The notes under the pieces are model-generated. The model was given only the letters and a program-made list of their open reading frames with translations. It did not search any database and had not been told where the DNA came from. 64,000 nucleotides of DNA, from the NCBI GenBank assembly GCA_002150815.3, contig NDFF03000382.1, positions 310,001 to 374,000 on the forward strand. The letters run 5' to 3'. The position numbers and the translations under genes were made by a program. This document shows, in pieces, positions 22,346 to 34,201 of the stretch (positions within the stretch are counted from its first letter, which is position 1; each line of letters starts with the position of its first letter). This DNA is from Grammothele lineata (lineage: Eukaryota; Basidiomycota; Agaricomycetes; Polyporales; Polyporaceae).

Positions 22346-23277
22346 TCACATAGAGTTCGCCGCCGCCCCCAGCACCTTGGCCGCTAAGTGACGAAGAATC
22401 TGTGGAGAGGTCGAGACGAAAAGTGTAGGTCAGGAGGTTGTTATTTACTATGTCGCCTTAAGAAATGACCATATTACCTCGGCTTTCTGATTTCCTCCCA
22501 GTTGAGAGAACACTGCGGCTACGCTCTTCCCCTTCGCGTCGCGGATAGCCCCGAGCCGGTTCCCGGCGTACGCACCGACCATGAGTCCAGGTAGGTTTGC
22601 GATTATGAAACCGAGGCCAGCGCCGCATATGGCGCCGAGCCATGCCCACCACGGAGCGTGTCGTTCAACCTCGGGGCGCAAGAGCTGGCAAGTGCGAGAG
22701 CAAATACGTCAATAGCTACGTAATAACGTGGCGGATATCCAGGTTGCTGCACTCACCTCGTCGAAGACATCGGCAAAGACGTGGTCTGCATCGGGACGGT
22801 CCCCCGCAGTTGCACCTGTCGGGGACGCAGCTCCCCCGCTCGTTCCGCCAAACATGTTCGCAAAGGTGGAGAAGAAGTTGGTGGATGCGTCCGGCTGACC
22901 TGTTCTGTCTTGTGGCCGGCGGGTAGAGTAAAGCGCATCGTACTCTCGGCGCCGGGTGGCATCCGACAGAACATAGTACGCATCCGCTACCGCCTTCACA
23001 CCACGCGGAGTTGAGACCCTGCAGAGCGTACTATCAACAGAAAAAACACACCTGGAACCTCTCTGTCGCGGCTTTCTTCTCCGCCGGGGATGCATTCACC
23101 AGTCTGTCAGGATGCGTCCTAAGAATAACTGAAGGGATTAGCAGCTCGGTCTAACGGGACGACTGGCGGTGCAAAACCCCACCGAAGTGACTCTTTCTTG
23201 TACGCTGTGCGAATTTCCTCTATCGTGGCCTTCGGCGAGACATTCAGGAGCTCGTAGTAGTCAGGGAACGAAGACAT
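22346..23277 (-). CDS. J-domain (DnaJ-type) co-chaperone with C-terminal membrane segment
   Basis: The J domain sits at the N-terminus: DYYELLNVSPKATIEEIRTAYK, then THPDRL with the HPD tripeptide restored across an intron, and AVADAYYVLSDATRRREYD. HPD is needed to stimulate Hsp70 ATPase activity. A Ser/Gly/Thr-rich linker (NMFGGTSGGAASPTG) follows, then a hydrophobic segment (WWAWLGAICGAGLGFIIANL and GLMVGAYAGNRLG), probably membrane-embedded. The last exon ends ILRHLAAKVLGAAANSM-stop. The start at 23277 (MSSFPDYYELL) is preferred; an in-frame ATG at 23334 would add 19 residues. There is no Gly/Phe or zinc-finger domain, so it is a class C J protein. The compartment (ER or mitochondrion) cannot be told from the sequence. 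Confidence 0.85.
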
Positions 23278-23829
23278 GATGCTTTCAATCGCCGACACAG
23301 CAACCGACCCTCCTTTAAGTAGCCCCGCATCCATGCACTGACGTCACCGACACGCTCCACGTGATCGCGTCGAGCGCGTCGCGTACGTGGCCGCCGGACG
23401 CTCATCAAGACCGACGAATCTTCTTGCTGACTGCTAGCAATCCATCGGTCTTAAGAGAGTATACCTACTAGATTGCACTAGTAATTGACTATAGTACATT
23501 GTGCACAGATAATGATAGTTGTAAAAGGACCTCATAGCACCGGTACAGTATTAATGTCTCACAACAAATGTCCAAACGCAAGCTTCGAAATGCACAACAC
23601 AAGATTGTGCAATAGAGATGCATTGTGCCAGCGTTCAGATGTGCTCGCTGCCGGTAAACAGTACAGCATGCGAAGTGTAAATACAGTGTGCACTGCGGTG
23701 ACATAATGGTGCGGTGTCGGTGGTGATAGCGGTGGTAGCGGAATGTGGAGGTGGGGTGAGCGAGCTTACCCAGGACAAGCTCTATCATCTCACTAAAACT
23801 AAATACTCGGCAACGTGCACAGCAGGCGC
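23278..23829. other. Intergenic region, AT-richer than surroundings
   Basis: About 550 bases between the J-domain gene start and the stop of the 7TM gene. From about 23450 to 23720 the base composition is noticeably lower in GC and the word attgtgc recurs (near 23498, 23605 and 23622). It probably holds the 3' UTR of the upstream gene and the J-domain promoter. No gene is called. Confidence 0.45.
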
Positions 23830-26800
23830 TTACCACGCCTGTCCCGTGCTGCTAGGGGTGCCGGCCCCCTGCACGCTGGGGGTGGGGGTGTACACGGCCG
23901 AGCTGGCGTCCCCGGGCCGCTCCTCGACCGGGGTCAGGTTTGACATATCCAAGCGCGGGTGCGCCGGGAGACCAACCGCGCGCCGGAAGCGGGGCGGCGA
24001 AGGTTGTGCAGGCTTTACCTGCACGAGCGGGGGCTGGGGCTGGAATTGGGACTGTTGCGGGAACTGGGGCCGGGGCTGAGTTTCGATGGGAGACTGAGCG
24101 GGTGATGAAGAGGGGGAGGACGACGTGAGGCGCATCTGGTTCGGGGCCTGGGGCAGAGCCCGACGCGCGGACGAGGGCAGAGGGAACTGGTCTGCGAGCG
24201 CGAGGGTAGCGAGGTGCGCGGTGTCTGCCTCGCCTTCCTGGCGTATGGGCTGGGCGACGAACGTCGGACGGACGTACTCCCCTGGTCGCGCGACCGTAGC
24301 CACGTCCACGAAACCCTCCTCTGAGGAGAACATCGAGGGCGCCGCGGACATCATGCTTTCATACCTCGCGTTCACTGGGGTGGTCAAGTCTAACATCCTC
24401 CTGGGTCAGCATGAGAGAGATGGTAATCAAACGTAAGACTCACTGCCGACGAACGAGGTGATGTCATACTGAGTGCCCACGGAATCGATCTTACGAGCTC
24501 TCCTCTCAGCGCCGACGCTCGACGTGTCCGAGAAACGGGACGCAGGCTGGCGTGGGGGCGCGAGTCCCCGAGGAGTCTCAGGCTGCTCCTCGTCGTCCTG
24601 CACCGGCGTGGGGGCGACAGGCACAGGAATAACCCCAGAGTCCATGCTCGACCGGTTCAGCGGCGGCTGGCTGTCAAAGTAGAACTCGCTCTGGGCCGAG
24701 GTGTCCGGGATCTGCACGGTGCGCGGGGTCGTGAGCGGCAGCTCGGGGGTCGCCGGGCTCACATATGCAGCGCCTGCACCAGTCGGCGTGTTGTCCGGAA
24801 GCTCTTCGAGCAGGACGCCGCTGTCGTTGCTAGGGACCTGGCTCTCGGGGATCGTCTCGGAGCTGCTCTCGTAGTATGACATCGTCGAAGGCATGTCGAA
24901 GGCGTGCTTGGAGGGGGAGAACTGCCGGAGGGCGGCGATGGACTCGTCGAGCTCGTTCTGGCGGCGGAGAAGCATGGAGATGTTCGACGAGCGCGCAGAG
25001 TCAGGTGGCATGGGTGACGGCGGGGCGTCGGTCAACATCGAGCTCGGGCGGTGGGCAGGCATGGGAGGCAAGGGACGGCTTCTGGGGAGCGGCGTGGCAA
25101 CGGCGGAGGCTAGCGGGGACATCGGATACAGCGAAGGAGCGTTCGACGCACGAACATTATCGAACATGGGAGAAGCCGGGTACGCGCTGCTCGCATTGCT
25201 GTTGCGGCGCGAGCCTTCGTCGCTAGGGGGCGAGACCACCTGGATCGCCGAAGCGAGAGACGACTCGTAGTCGGGAATCTGTTGCAGCGCACTCGCCACG
25301 ATCTCATTGTCGACGCCGGAGTACCGTGCTGCGTTCGAGTATTCTATCTCTTGCCAGTTGCGGTCCTGAATTGGGGTCTTCTGTGACTCCAGGTCCGCAT
25401 CCTCGATGGCACCGGTGGAGGAAGGGGCCACGAGCGCGGTCCCTGCTACAGAGGCCACGTCCATATCCGGATTAGCCAGGCGAAGGGTGTTCTCGGGCAG
25501 GGGGGAAACGCCACGGCGCTCGTCTTCGTCCAAAATCGGCTGCACACGCATCACCTCCGACTCGGGACGTGCGACTTCTACCCATGGCTCGCCGGGGTTC
25601 GGAGAGATCGGAGAGGGGCCACGCTCCGCATCAACATCCCAAGGTTGGAGCTGCATCTGCCCAGGGCGGGGTCCAACACCAAGCCAGGTGGACAGGCGTG
25701 CGGCCATGGACTGGTGCGGGGCCGTATTCTTGAGCTGTGCGGATTTTGCGCTGTCCCTGAGGGCTGCGACAGGGATCTCCTGTTCCGCGCGATAGCGCTC
25801 CTCTAGGATTTCCATCAAGCCCGGCTGTGGCTGAGGGTAAGCCACTGGAGGCTCCACATGGGGCATAGGCAACGCTTCGACAAACGCCTCGGGTTTCTCG
25901 AAGGAGTCGAAGGTATCGGCGCGGCTAATTGTCTTATTCTTGGGCCTGTAGACCGGGAAGAATGACAAATGACGGAGGTGGTAAAAGGAGGTGGTCAGGA
26001 TATACACGATTGTGATGTAGAACTCGACCGCGCGCATGAAGCGACCCAAGGCCGTCTCCGTGAATTCGACTAGTGCGTTGTTAAATACAATCATTTACAG
26101 ACACGGACCTGCCGCACTCACAGAGGATTGCATTGCCGACAGCGATCCACAGGCTGAACAATAGCGCGACGATGATTGGGGCATATTGGATGAGCATCTT
26201 TCCCTTCGTCTGTGTGGTGGTCCCGACGGGACACATCGCTAATGTGTTGAGGAGCAACTTGAGGATGAACACTGCCGACAAGATGATCTCGAGCGTCGAC
26301 TCCGCCTCATATACCGGCCCGATCTGCGCAAGTGCAGCAACATTGCGGTACAGCAGTTGGAGGATGAGCATGGTGACTTGAATAAGCAATGTCGTCCACT
26401 TGAGGATCACGCCGAGCATTCCCCACCGACGCCAACTGCCGCTGTGCATCTTGTTTCCTTCCGGAATCGTCTCGCCAAGAGGAATCATGGCAACGAATCC
26501 CCAGTAGAAGAGAAACCTGAGGCTGTTGGAGAACGCATAAAACACCTCACGCGCAGTAATGAGCCCAGCGGCACCAGGAGGAAGGTTTTGAGTAATATCG
26601 TCTGACGTGGTTGTGCCACGAATAAGGAGTTGGGAAAGGTCGAATATAGCAGCAAGAAACCCCAGGAGCACTGCAAAGTGCAGGCAGAATACCCATCTAG
26701 CCGAGTATTTGCATGGGTTCAATAATGATGCTGATGCTGAAGCAAGACGACGCACCTGTCCACGCGCTTCATCATGAAGAAGAACGTGAAGGTACCGAAA

Positions 26801-26964
26801 GCTAAAATCCCCACGGTATAGAGAGGAATGTCCCCGAGGATGAATTGTATCTGAGCGCACGATCGTGAGGAGGGCCCAAGGATATGGAAACGAGGATCAC
26901 GAACCGCCTCATTGGAACTCAGGCTCTTGAAGGCAGCGCCCGGAGCAACAGTTGTAGCCACCAT
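23830..26964 (-). CDS. Orphan membrane protein, seven predicted TM helices and long disordered tail
   Basis: Four exons (26756-26964, 26122-26696, 24444-26069, 23830-24389) give 989 residues. I do not recognise the family. Seven hydrophobic segments lie in the first third: around IPLYTVGILAFGTFTFFFMM, WVFCLHFAVLLGFLAAIF, FSNSLRFLFYWGFVAMIPL, LKWTTLLIQVTMLILQLLY, LEIILSAVFILKLLLNTLAM, APIIVALLFSLWIAVGNAI and FYITIVYILTTSFYHL. There is no cleavable signal peptide. The remaining ~650 residues are Ser/Pro/Glu-rich and disordered-looking, with many PSS, SPxP and acidic patches. Seven helices plus a long cytosolic tail is the layout of fungal receptors, but no receptor signature is visible, and an unknown transporter or scaffold is equally possible. 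Start at 26964 (MVATTVAPGAAF) is the ATG with the best context. Confidence 0.8.
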
Positions 26965-28076
26965 TGGAATGCCGGATATGTGTATGTGAGATGAGAGGTA
27001 AGGCGGGGTGCTGGGCAAGGAGCGAGAGGAGGGCAAAGACAGTGGGATAGCACGAGAGCGAATAATAAGTTAGAAAGCCAGCTGGTGAGATACGCACGTA
27101 GCGTCAGTCCGGCTGAAAAGCGCTACGAGAACCAGAGGAGGCCGAGATGCAATCTCAGCAGAGAAGAGGCCCGGTCCTGTAAAGAAAGCACCCAGCGGGG
27201 GGACTTGACGCAGCACGGCGGTCAAGAGGGGGAACGAACCTCAGGGAGCGGGTTAAAGAGGTCGTTGCATCGGAGCGCTTGGGGAGTGAGAAGAAGACGG
27301 CTTGCTGTTGGTGGCCCTGACCTGGACGTGGTGGTCCGGGGGGTCTCCGTGCGGTTCGCCCTTAGCGACGAGCAGATGGCTCTTCCCCCGCGCCAATCTC
27401 CCTCATGATCTCTCCGGCCCCGCCATCCGTTTGCTGCGGCCCACGGCCGCCCAGAGTGCGAGCATCCGCCGCCCTTGGCTTCCCTTGCGGCTCCCGCCTC
27501 AACGCACGCGACGCGAAGGATCGCTCTCTGGCATGGCTACCGCCCGACAGCAGCCTTCCAAAGAATAATCGCAGAACTTGTCGCTGCTACCACAACCACG
27601 CCGCCCAATATACACCTCTCATCGTAGCACCTTGGCACCAGTCCATCACATGACAATACCAGCACTGCTCTTCCGCGGTCCACAGCCGTCTCATCGTCGA
27701 CGACGTCGTATCCGACTCCGCCTTGGACGGATTGCCCAATCATCCGCCTTGATGCGGGGGTACCACGGCCACATACAGTGATTGCGCCGCCGTACACAGA
27801 TGATGTGACCTTTGCGCAGACGACCGATGAGAATTTCTATTGAGATAGACATCAGCACATTCGAAGGCACCTATTTGATGCCGTATTGCTGATATGGGCG
27901 TTGAGTAACAACGCGAAGAGATGACTGCAATGACAGCAACTCTAACGGGAACCCTAGATCGGAGTTACCCATCGGGAAGTCGAAGCGCGCACCTCTTCCG
28001 AAAACGAGATCGCAAACTTCAGCCACCCGAATGCGCTCACAGGCGGGATTTCTTCCTCTGCTTAGTGCCATTACCC
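26965..28076. other. Divergent intergenic region
   Basis: About 1.1 kb between the starts of the 7TM gene (-) and ADE8 (+). Minus-strand and plus-strand frames under 110 codons occur at 27085-27800 but overlap and show no domain; one minus-strand frame has a short hydrophobic run (CILGGVVVVAATSSAIILW), too weak to call. Both promoters must lie here. Confidence 0.45.
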
Positions 28077-28858
28077 ATGTCGGGCTCAGAGTCGCGTGAG
28101 CGGCGCATTGTTGTCCTTATCTCAGGCTCAGGTCAGCAACCGTTTCTCCCCCCATTACTCATGCCCTCCGGCTCACGCAGCGTTCTCCCCAAGGGACCAA
28201 CCTCCAAGCCCTCATCGACGCCCTAAACACCCCTGCCCTGCCCTCATCCCGGATCACGCTCGTGCTTTCAAACCGCAAGGGCGCGTACGGCCTAACGCGC
28301 GCTGCCTCCGCTCACCCCCCGATCCCCACTGCCTACCTCGGCCTCCAGCCGTTCCTCAAGGCGCACCCGGGTAGCACGCGCGATGACTACGACCGCGCGG
28401 TCGCCGCGCGGGTCGCGCGCGAGGACCCGGACCTTGTCGTTCTCGCCGGATGGATGCATATTATGGGCGATGGCTTCCTCGACGTCGTCGCGGGGCATGC
28501 GTCATACGTCGCGGAGGACGGCACGGAGGTACGCGTGAGGAGGCCGATTCCGGTCATCAACCTCCACCCCGCATTGCCGGGTGCGTTTGACGGGGCGCAC
28601 GCCATCGAGCGGGCGTACGAGGCGTTTCAGAAGGGCGAGATCAAGCACTCGGGTGTCATGGTGCACTATGTGGTCAAGGAGGTCGACCGTGGCGAACCTA
28701 TTTTGGTGCGGGAAGTAGAAATCCTACCCGGTGAGCCTATCGAAGCATTTGAGGAGAGGCTACACAGCGTGGAGTGGAAGATTATTGTCGAGGGTACGGC
28801 GAAGGTATTAGATCATATAGCTTCCGCAAAAGTGAGCACGCCGGTTGTTCTGTCGTGA
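28077..28858 (+). CDS. ADE8: Phosphoribosylglycinamide formyltransferase (GAR transformylase)
   Basis: Catalyses the third step of de novo purine synthesis, transfer of a formyl group from 10-formyltetrahydrofolate to GAR in the cytosol. Two exons (28077-28131, 28194-28858) give 239 residues. The phosphate-binding loop LISGSGTNLQALID is rebuilt exactly across the intron. Catalytic residues of the family are present: the Asn and His of VINLHPALPGAFDG and the Asp of VVKEVDRGEP. It is a stand-alone monofunctional enzyme, as in yeast Ade8, not the trifunctional animal GART. It carries a loop (GHASYVAEDGTEVRVRRP) before the NLHP motif that is longer than in bacterial PurN. It is convergent with the dehydrogenase gene, with 219 bases between stop codons. 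Confidence 0.93.
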
Positions 28859-29077
28859 TCTCCAAATTCATGTGTCTATAGGCTGTACCATAGCAAAATA
28901 TGTATCATAGTCTCTCCGTGATCAGTGATGTATGATCTCAGCAACAGTCGACGACCTGCTATTGGCCACTGACTCTGGGACCGCTCCCTCAACTGGTTGG
29001 CCACAACAAAGATCCAAAGTGCATTCCAGTGACCAAGATATCACCCTACATCTACACCGACATCCGGATAGAAGTGG

Positions 29078-31209
29078 TCATAGTTTGGACAACAGTGGTT
29101 GCCAGTCAATGCGCTCCACCTGGAAGAGCAGATGTCAGCGCTGTATCTGGACTGATTGTTTGTTGAGTGTCTGACCATCTCTGGTACGAGCTGTTGAATG
29201 TTGCTGACGCCAAGTAGCTTCATGCCGCGCACAATCTCCCGTTGGAGGATATCGACTGCCTTGACGACACCTTCTTCGCCATACGCCTAAGGCCGGTTGT
29301 CAGCTGACGGTCCGCAGGCTATACGTCTCAAAGCGAAGAAGATCTGAACTCACACTCTGGGCGTAGAGGAAGGGGCGACCAAGACCCACTGCTTTGGCTC
29401 CCAAGCAGAGAGCCTTCAGAACGTCTGCGCCATGATTTGTCAACAAAGTCACAAACACGATACCTTGCATGCTTGTCCTGCTCACCTGTCCCCCTACGGA
29501 TACCACCATCAATATACACTGAAACACAAAACAATAATCAGCATCATCCCAACGACAGATATTCTGTTCCATCCACCCTCGAGCTTGTCAAAGATATCTG
29601 GCCGTTGTTTGCGCAGCCTATGTAGAACCTCAATGCCGGGAAGAGAACTAGCCAACTGTCAGTCTCGCAGGACGGGGATAGCAGGTCATGGGCTCACTAT
29701 TCCAATTGACGACCACCATGGTTGGAGATCAAGACGCCGTCACAGCCAGCTTTCGCAGCCAACACGCAGTCCTTTGAAGAGTTCAGCACGCAGGGTCACT
29801 ATTCCTTGTTTTGTTACGGCTGACCCACCTCCACTGTCTGGACGCCCTTGATGACAATGGGCAGCTTAGTGACCGACCGCAACCACGGAATGGTGGTCTC
29901 CCAGGTCATATCCATGTCATCGTTTGCCACCAGTGCGCCAGCTGTGCCCATCAGGTTCGGGTCTGGGCCCTCAACTTTGTTCGCGGGGAGGTCCGCCTTC
30001 GGTTTCGGCTGGCCCTCATTCGCAACGCGCTCCGCCTCAGCCTCCTGCTCTTCGAGCTCGTACGGCGCACGGATATCGCGCTCGCGGTTGCCCGCGACGA
30101 TGGCGTCGACGGTCAGGAAGATGGCGTTGTAGCCGAGCGCTACGACTTCACGCACGCGCTCCGCCGCGATCGCGTTGTCCCGGTGTTTGTACAGTTGGAA
30201 GAAGAGCGGCTGGTCGGGGGTGAGGCGCGCCTCCGCTATCTGCGCGTACGAGAGGGAGGCGTTTGAGGAGACCATCTGAATGATTCCCGTCCGGCCCGCT
30301 CCCCGAGTGATGTTCGCTTCACCTGCCTCCTCGTATTAGCAGATGAGCTGGGAACGAAACGTAGGAGGAATATGTACCAAGTGGATGGCCCAGGCGGGCG
30401 AGGGCGGCGCCGCTCACGAAAATAGGTATTGAGGACTTGAAGCCGAGGATAGTCGTCGAAGGGTCGCACTGTGACACCGGGCGCATTACGCGTGGGTGGA
30501 AGTAGAAACGCGCGAACGCGCGCGCATTCTCTTGGTTGGCTGACCATGACTTGAGCGCGGGCATTGGGACACGTGAAGATGTGTACACGTACTTAGCTCC
30601 TCGTCTGCTGCTGAAGAATAGTAGGCCCAGGCTTTGTATGACAGGACTTTGCGTGCCGCTTCCTGAGGAAGGCGGCATCGGACAGAAGCTCGGAACAATA
30701 CGTTTTGCACGAACCTCGATATCCCACAGACTAAGCATCCTGCTCAGAGGAAGGAGAATATCCTTCGCCGCCTCTACTCGTAGCTCATCCTGTGTTTTCT
30801 TCCGGTTCTGTGCTGCCTCCTTGACGGCGGACGCTGCAGCGCTATCAAGCACCCCTAAGTGCTTCTCTGGGGCCAGGTTTTTGGTCAGAGCGTCTGGTGG
30901 ATGAATGGGCTCATATGCCGAAGTCGCATCCTTGCCTCCGTACTTGAGGATGATCTTCGCGCCGCCTGGGTGATCCTATACGTGTGGAGGTCCCGTGAGT
31001 TGTGGCGAGGGGGGAGATCTTGACCGGGTAAGTGGACGCACCGGCAGGAACTCAGTGACGTCGTATACCTTGTTGTTTATAATGACCCAGCATGACCTGA
31101 GAACAACCACGAGCGTAAGTCCTAGATGCACAAGTGCTCCGGAGGGAAGCGGTACGGACGTTGATGAGTTGTGGGTAGAGACTTCGTCGAGTGAGAACGC
31201 CTTAGGCAT
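29078..31209 (-). CDS. Flavocytochrome b2-like FMN dehydrogenase (L-lactate dehydrogenase type) with C-terminal SKL
   Basis: A cytochrome b5-like heme domain is fused to an FMN-dependent alpha-hydroxy acid dehydrogenase, the layout of yeast Cyb2, which oxidises L-lactate. The b5 domain begins near residue 20 ([20 protein letters not shown], then a second His in YEPIHP). The flavin barrel follows: [45 protein letters not shown] with the catalytic His, [12 protein letters not shown] and [13 protein letters not shown]. The start at 31209 leaves only about 20 residues before the b5 domain, too short for the bipartite presequence that sends yeast Cyb2 to the intermembrane space. The last exon (after the acceptor near 29120) reads [17 protein letters not shown]; SKL is the classical PTS1 peroxisome signal. 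Substrate may be lactate, glycolate or another 2-hydroxy acid. Confidence 0.9.
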
Positions 31210-31828
31210 GGTGGCGGAACCACGGGGAGGCAGTGAAACTATGTGTTGCGAGTGCAGAGTCAGAGCCGGAGACGAAGAACGAGATTCGGAAGACAGGCAT
31301 TATTTATACCAGAGGCAAGACACGAGTCTCGGTGGGATGTTAGCGGCGCCGTCCGACTCCAGGTGATCTCTCAGCCACGCTCCGACACGCTCGCAGCGCT
31401 TGCCCAGGCCGGCAATCGGACCGGCGACCCGTCTGCTCTGCTTGGGCGCTGGCGGTAAGCGACTCGGAGCAGTCGTGAATTCCCTTGCTCGTGGTCGCGC
31501 AACCCCAAGGGGGTGGTGATTGGACAACCCCGGCCCGCCGCAGAAAACCCCACACTCCTCGCAGCGGACCGGGCGACCCCAGGAAACGGTCATGCCACAT
31601 TCTTCTCGCCAACAACTCACGGCATAACCGTTTATAACCGGAGCGCGTCGGCGCTTCCCCATGCGGGTCATGTGATGCGGTACTCGCGTTGTTTGGGCGT
31701 TGTTTGGCTCTGTCGTTGAACCTCATCCGAAACCACGACCACCTTCAGCCTCGCTCGGCTTGTACTCATATTTCCGCTCGCCTGCATCGGTCCCTCCGCC
31801 TCTGGGCCGACCTGCTGCATTGTGGACG
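31210..31828. other. Divergent intergenic region
   Basis: About 620 bases between the starts of the b2-like dehydrogenase (-) and the SAP-like gene (+). It should contain both promoters. Short overlapping frames have no recognisable content. Confidence 0.45.
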
Positions 31829-34201
31829 ATGCCTGCGCCGCTGGATCGTGAGACGCTCAAGAATCTCAAGCGCGCCGACCTCCAGAGGATCTGCAAGGTG
31901 CATTCTGACCACCTGATGCAAATCCCGTTCATTTACCCAAATTTCCCGCCAGGATTATGGTATCAAGGCGAACCTCAAGACTGATGCCCTAATTGATCTC
32001 CTTGTCGACACAACTCAAGCCACGGGCCGCCCTCCTCCCCCTCCTCCTCGGCATCGTGCCCCATCAACAAGAATTGCATCCCGTTCAACAGCCGCCTCCC
32101 GAGCAAGAGGCGTTTCGTCCTCTTCCGTCATAATTCATGACACCGATGAAGAGGACAGTGCGCTTCAGCCTCCAGGACGTGGTGCTGCACTTCCTGAGCC
32201 CATCTCTCAACCTCCATCTCCCCCTATCCCTCCTCCTCGCGCTAGGCGGCCAAAGGATACGCAATATAGGCTTGGTGTAGGCAGACCGACAGCGGTAGGC
32301 GGTAGAGGGCCTCGCGCGGTTACGCGCTCTACGAGCACGGCGCAGAAAGGGAAGCGATCCAAAGGTAGCAGGAGCGTGAAACCTACGGAAGCTGTGATCC
32401 AGGAAGAAGAAGGTTGGTTTCTCACCCCCATGTCCCCTCAGTGGCTCGTCCTTAACACCCTCTTCAGAACCCGATCCCTTGCAGTCTGACAGTAAGTCCG
32501 GTGGTGGTTTTGCATGCATCTCGTGCACTCAGCTCCATCAAGTGCCCGAAGCGGGCCCCTCCGGCACCTCTCATGAACCACTCGCCCCCGAATCCCCCGC
32601 AATACCGCCCGTGCAATCTCACTCCGCAGCGAAATCTCTTACGTTGTCGGATATCATGGTTGTACCTGAGTTCCCCCCAGACCCCACCGACCAACTCAAG
32701 GCATATGTTGCGACTCTAGTGAGCTGTTCTGCCCAGTACCTGCGATTCTGATATTGACTGTGTTGGCATAGATTTCACCGCTGCAAAGTCAAGTCCAGCT
32801 ATTGCAAACCGAGCTGCAGCAACGATCGAGCCAGGTGGCTAACACGAGCGCCCTTTCCGATCAGCTGCTGTCCCTTCGAGCGGAAATGGAGACGCTACGC
32901 TCCCAAGCTGCTCTCGTACCGCAGCTGCAATCTGAAGTCCGGGAATTGAGGCAAGCTCTAGCGACCCTCTTGGAAGACCCCGCCAGTGGCCGTCCTTCGG
33001 AGAAGAGTTTAGGGAAGGCCCGTGCCTCGTACGTGGCTCCTATCCACGTTGAGTTTCGGTCAGCTGACACGTTCGATTCCTCAGAGACGAGGGAAGCTGT
33101 GATACTGCAGTCGGAAGCAGTATCCGGTTAGATTCGACACCAGTCCTACCTCAGGGACATCCAGGCCCACCTCAATCCATGCTTGGCAAACGCCATCGGG
33201 GCGCTGACGATAGCCCTGCAGAAATGGCAGGAGTCGGTCAGGAGGGTCAACTCCAGGAGGACCAAGGAAGACGAGCCGTTCGACCGTCGAAGAAACGACT
33301 GAAAATGTCTCACCAGGCGGAGTCACGACCAGGTCCTTCCTCGAACGGGCAGACGGCTCTAGACGAGGACGGTATTCAAGGCCAGATTGTTCCCCGTGGA
33401 GATGCGTTTACGATCTTTCAAGGGCCTGAAGAACCACCCGAGTCGTACCTCGACCCTCCTCCCCCGACCACACATTTGTCCGATCTGTTCCCCTTTGAAC
33501 CTGTGGAGGGCCAGATTACACCCCCTATGAACGGCATGGGCGGTGCCATCCCACGACCTCCCGGAGGAGACGAGAATGCGCCCAACAACGTGAATAGCAA
33601 CATCAATTTCAGCTTCGACGCATCTCTCTTCGACCCGGTCACTTCCACCCCCTTTAACATGAACTTCCCGATGTTCACCCACCCCGAACCCCCTACGTCT
33701 CCATCACCTGCCGCTCCATCCGGGGGCTTCATCGAGCGCGCAGGTGGCCGTATTGAGCGCAACGACCTCTTTGACCCGATACGACGCCCTTCGGGAATGC
33801 GAACCCCCTCACGCTCGACCGCAGGCCGCTTGTCAGACGCACACACCGGCCTCTCCCAGAACAGAACGACCACTATCGACCCGAGCGCGCTCATGCACAT
33901 GCACACCCCAACGCTCGCCGCCGTCCCCGAGACAAGCGAGAGCGCGAGCAGCATTGGGGGCACAGGTGGAGGCACGGGTGCACCGATGCTGAACGGACGG
34001 CCGCAGCGCACGGTGTCGAGTACGGAGGTTGGGATGCAGCTCGGAATGAGTGCGCCCGCGCAGCTGCCCCCGGATACGCCCGGCGCGCCCATCAAGCGGA
34101 CGATGTACGGCACCGAGTTGGACGGTGACACGCGCTTCGGCGACTTCGGTATCGAGGGCGTCGCGTCGGGCTTCTGGGCGGGCCTCGGGCGGCGGACGTG
34201 A
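31829..34201 (+). CDS. Putative SAP-like / coiled-coil nuclear protein
   Basis: Six exons (31829-31897, 31953-32412, 32468-32491, 32543-32718, 32772-33119, 33155-34201) join in frame to 707 residues. The N-terminal 45 residues (LKNLKRADLQRICK, DYGIKANLKTDALIDLL) have the helix-turn-helix spacing and basic character of a SAP motif, a DNA-binding element. A basic Pro/Arg/Ser-rich region follows, then a coiled coil (about residues 245-315; LQSQVQLLQTELQQR, LRAEMETLRSQ, LQSEVRELRQALATLLED), a basic KKRLK patch and a long disordered tail rich in Pro/Thr/Ser with FNMNFPMF-like hydrophobic spots. It ends GFWAGLGRRT-stop. One exon is only 24 nt. A chromatin or spindle role is possible but inferred; I recognise no orthologue with confidence. 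Confidence 0.75.

Noticed and set aside
27537..27797. Short minus-strand frame with a hydrophobic run, possible small membrane protein
   Set aside because: Start, splice sites and length are ambiguous, and the strand opposite is equally open; not enough support.
33418..34131. 237-codon minus-strand frame inside the SAP-like gene
   Set aside because: Shadow of the plus-strand exon, whose splice phases and composition are consistent over six exons.
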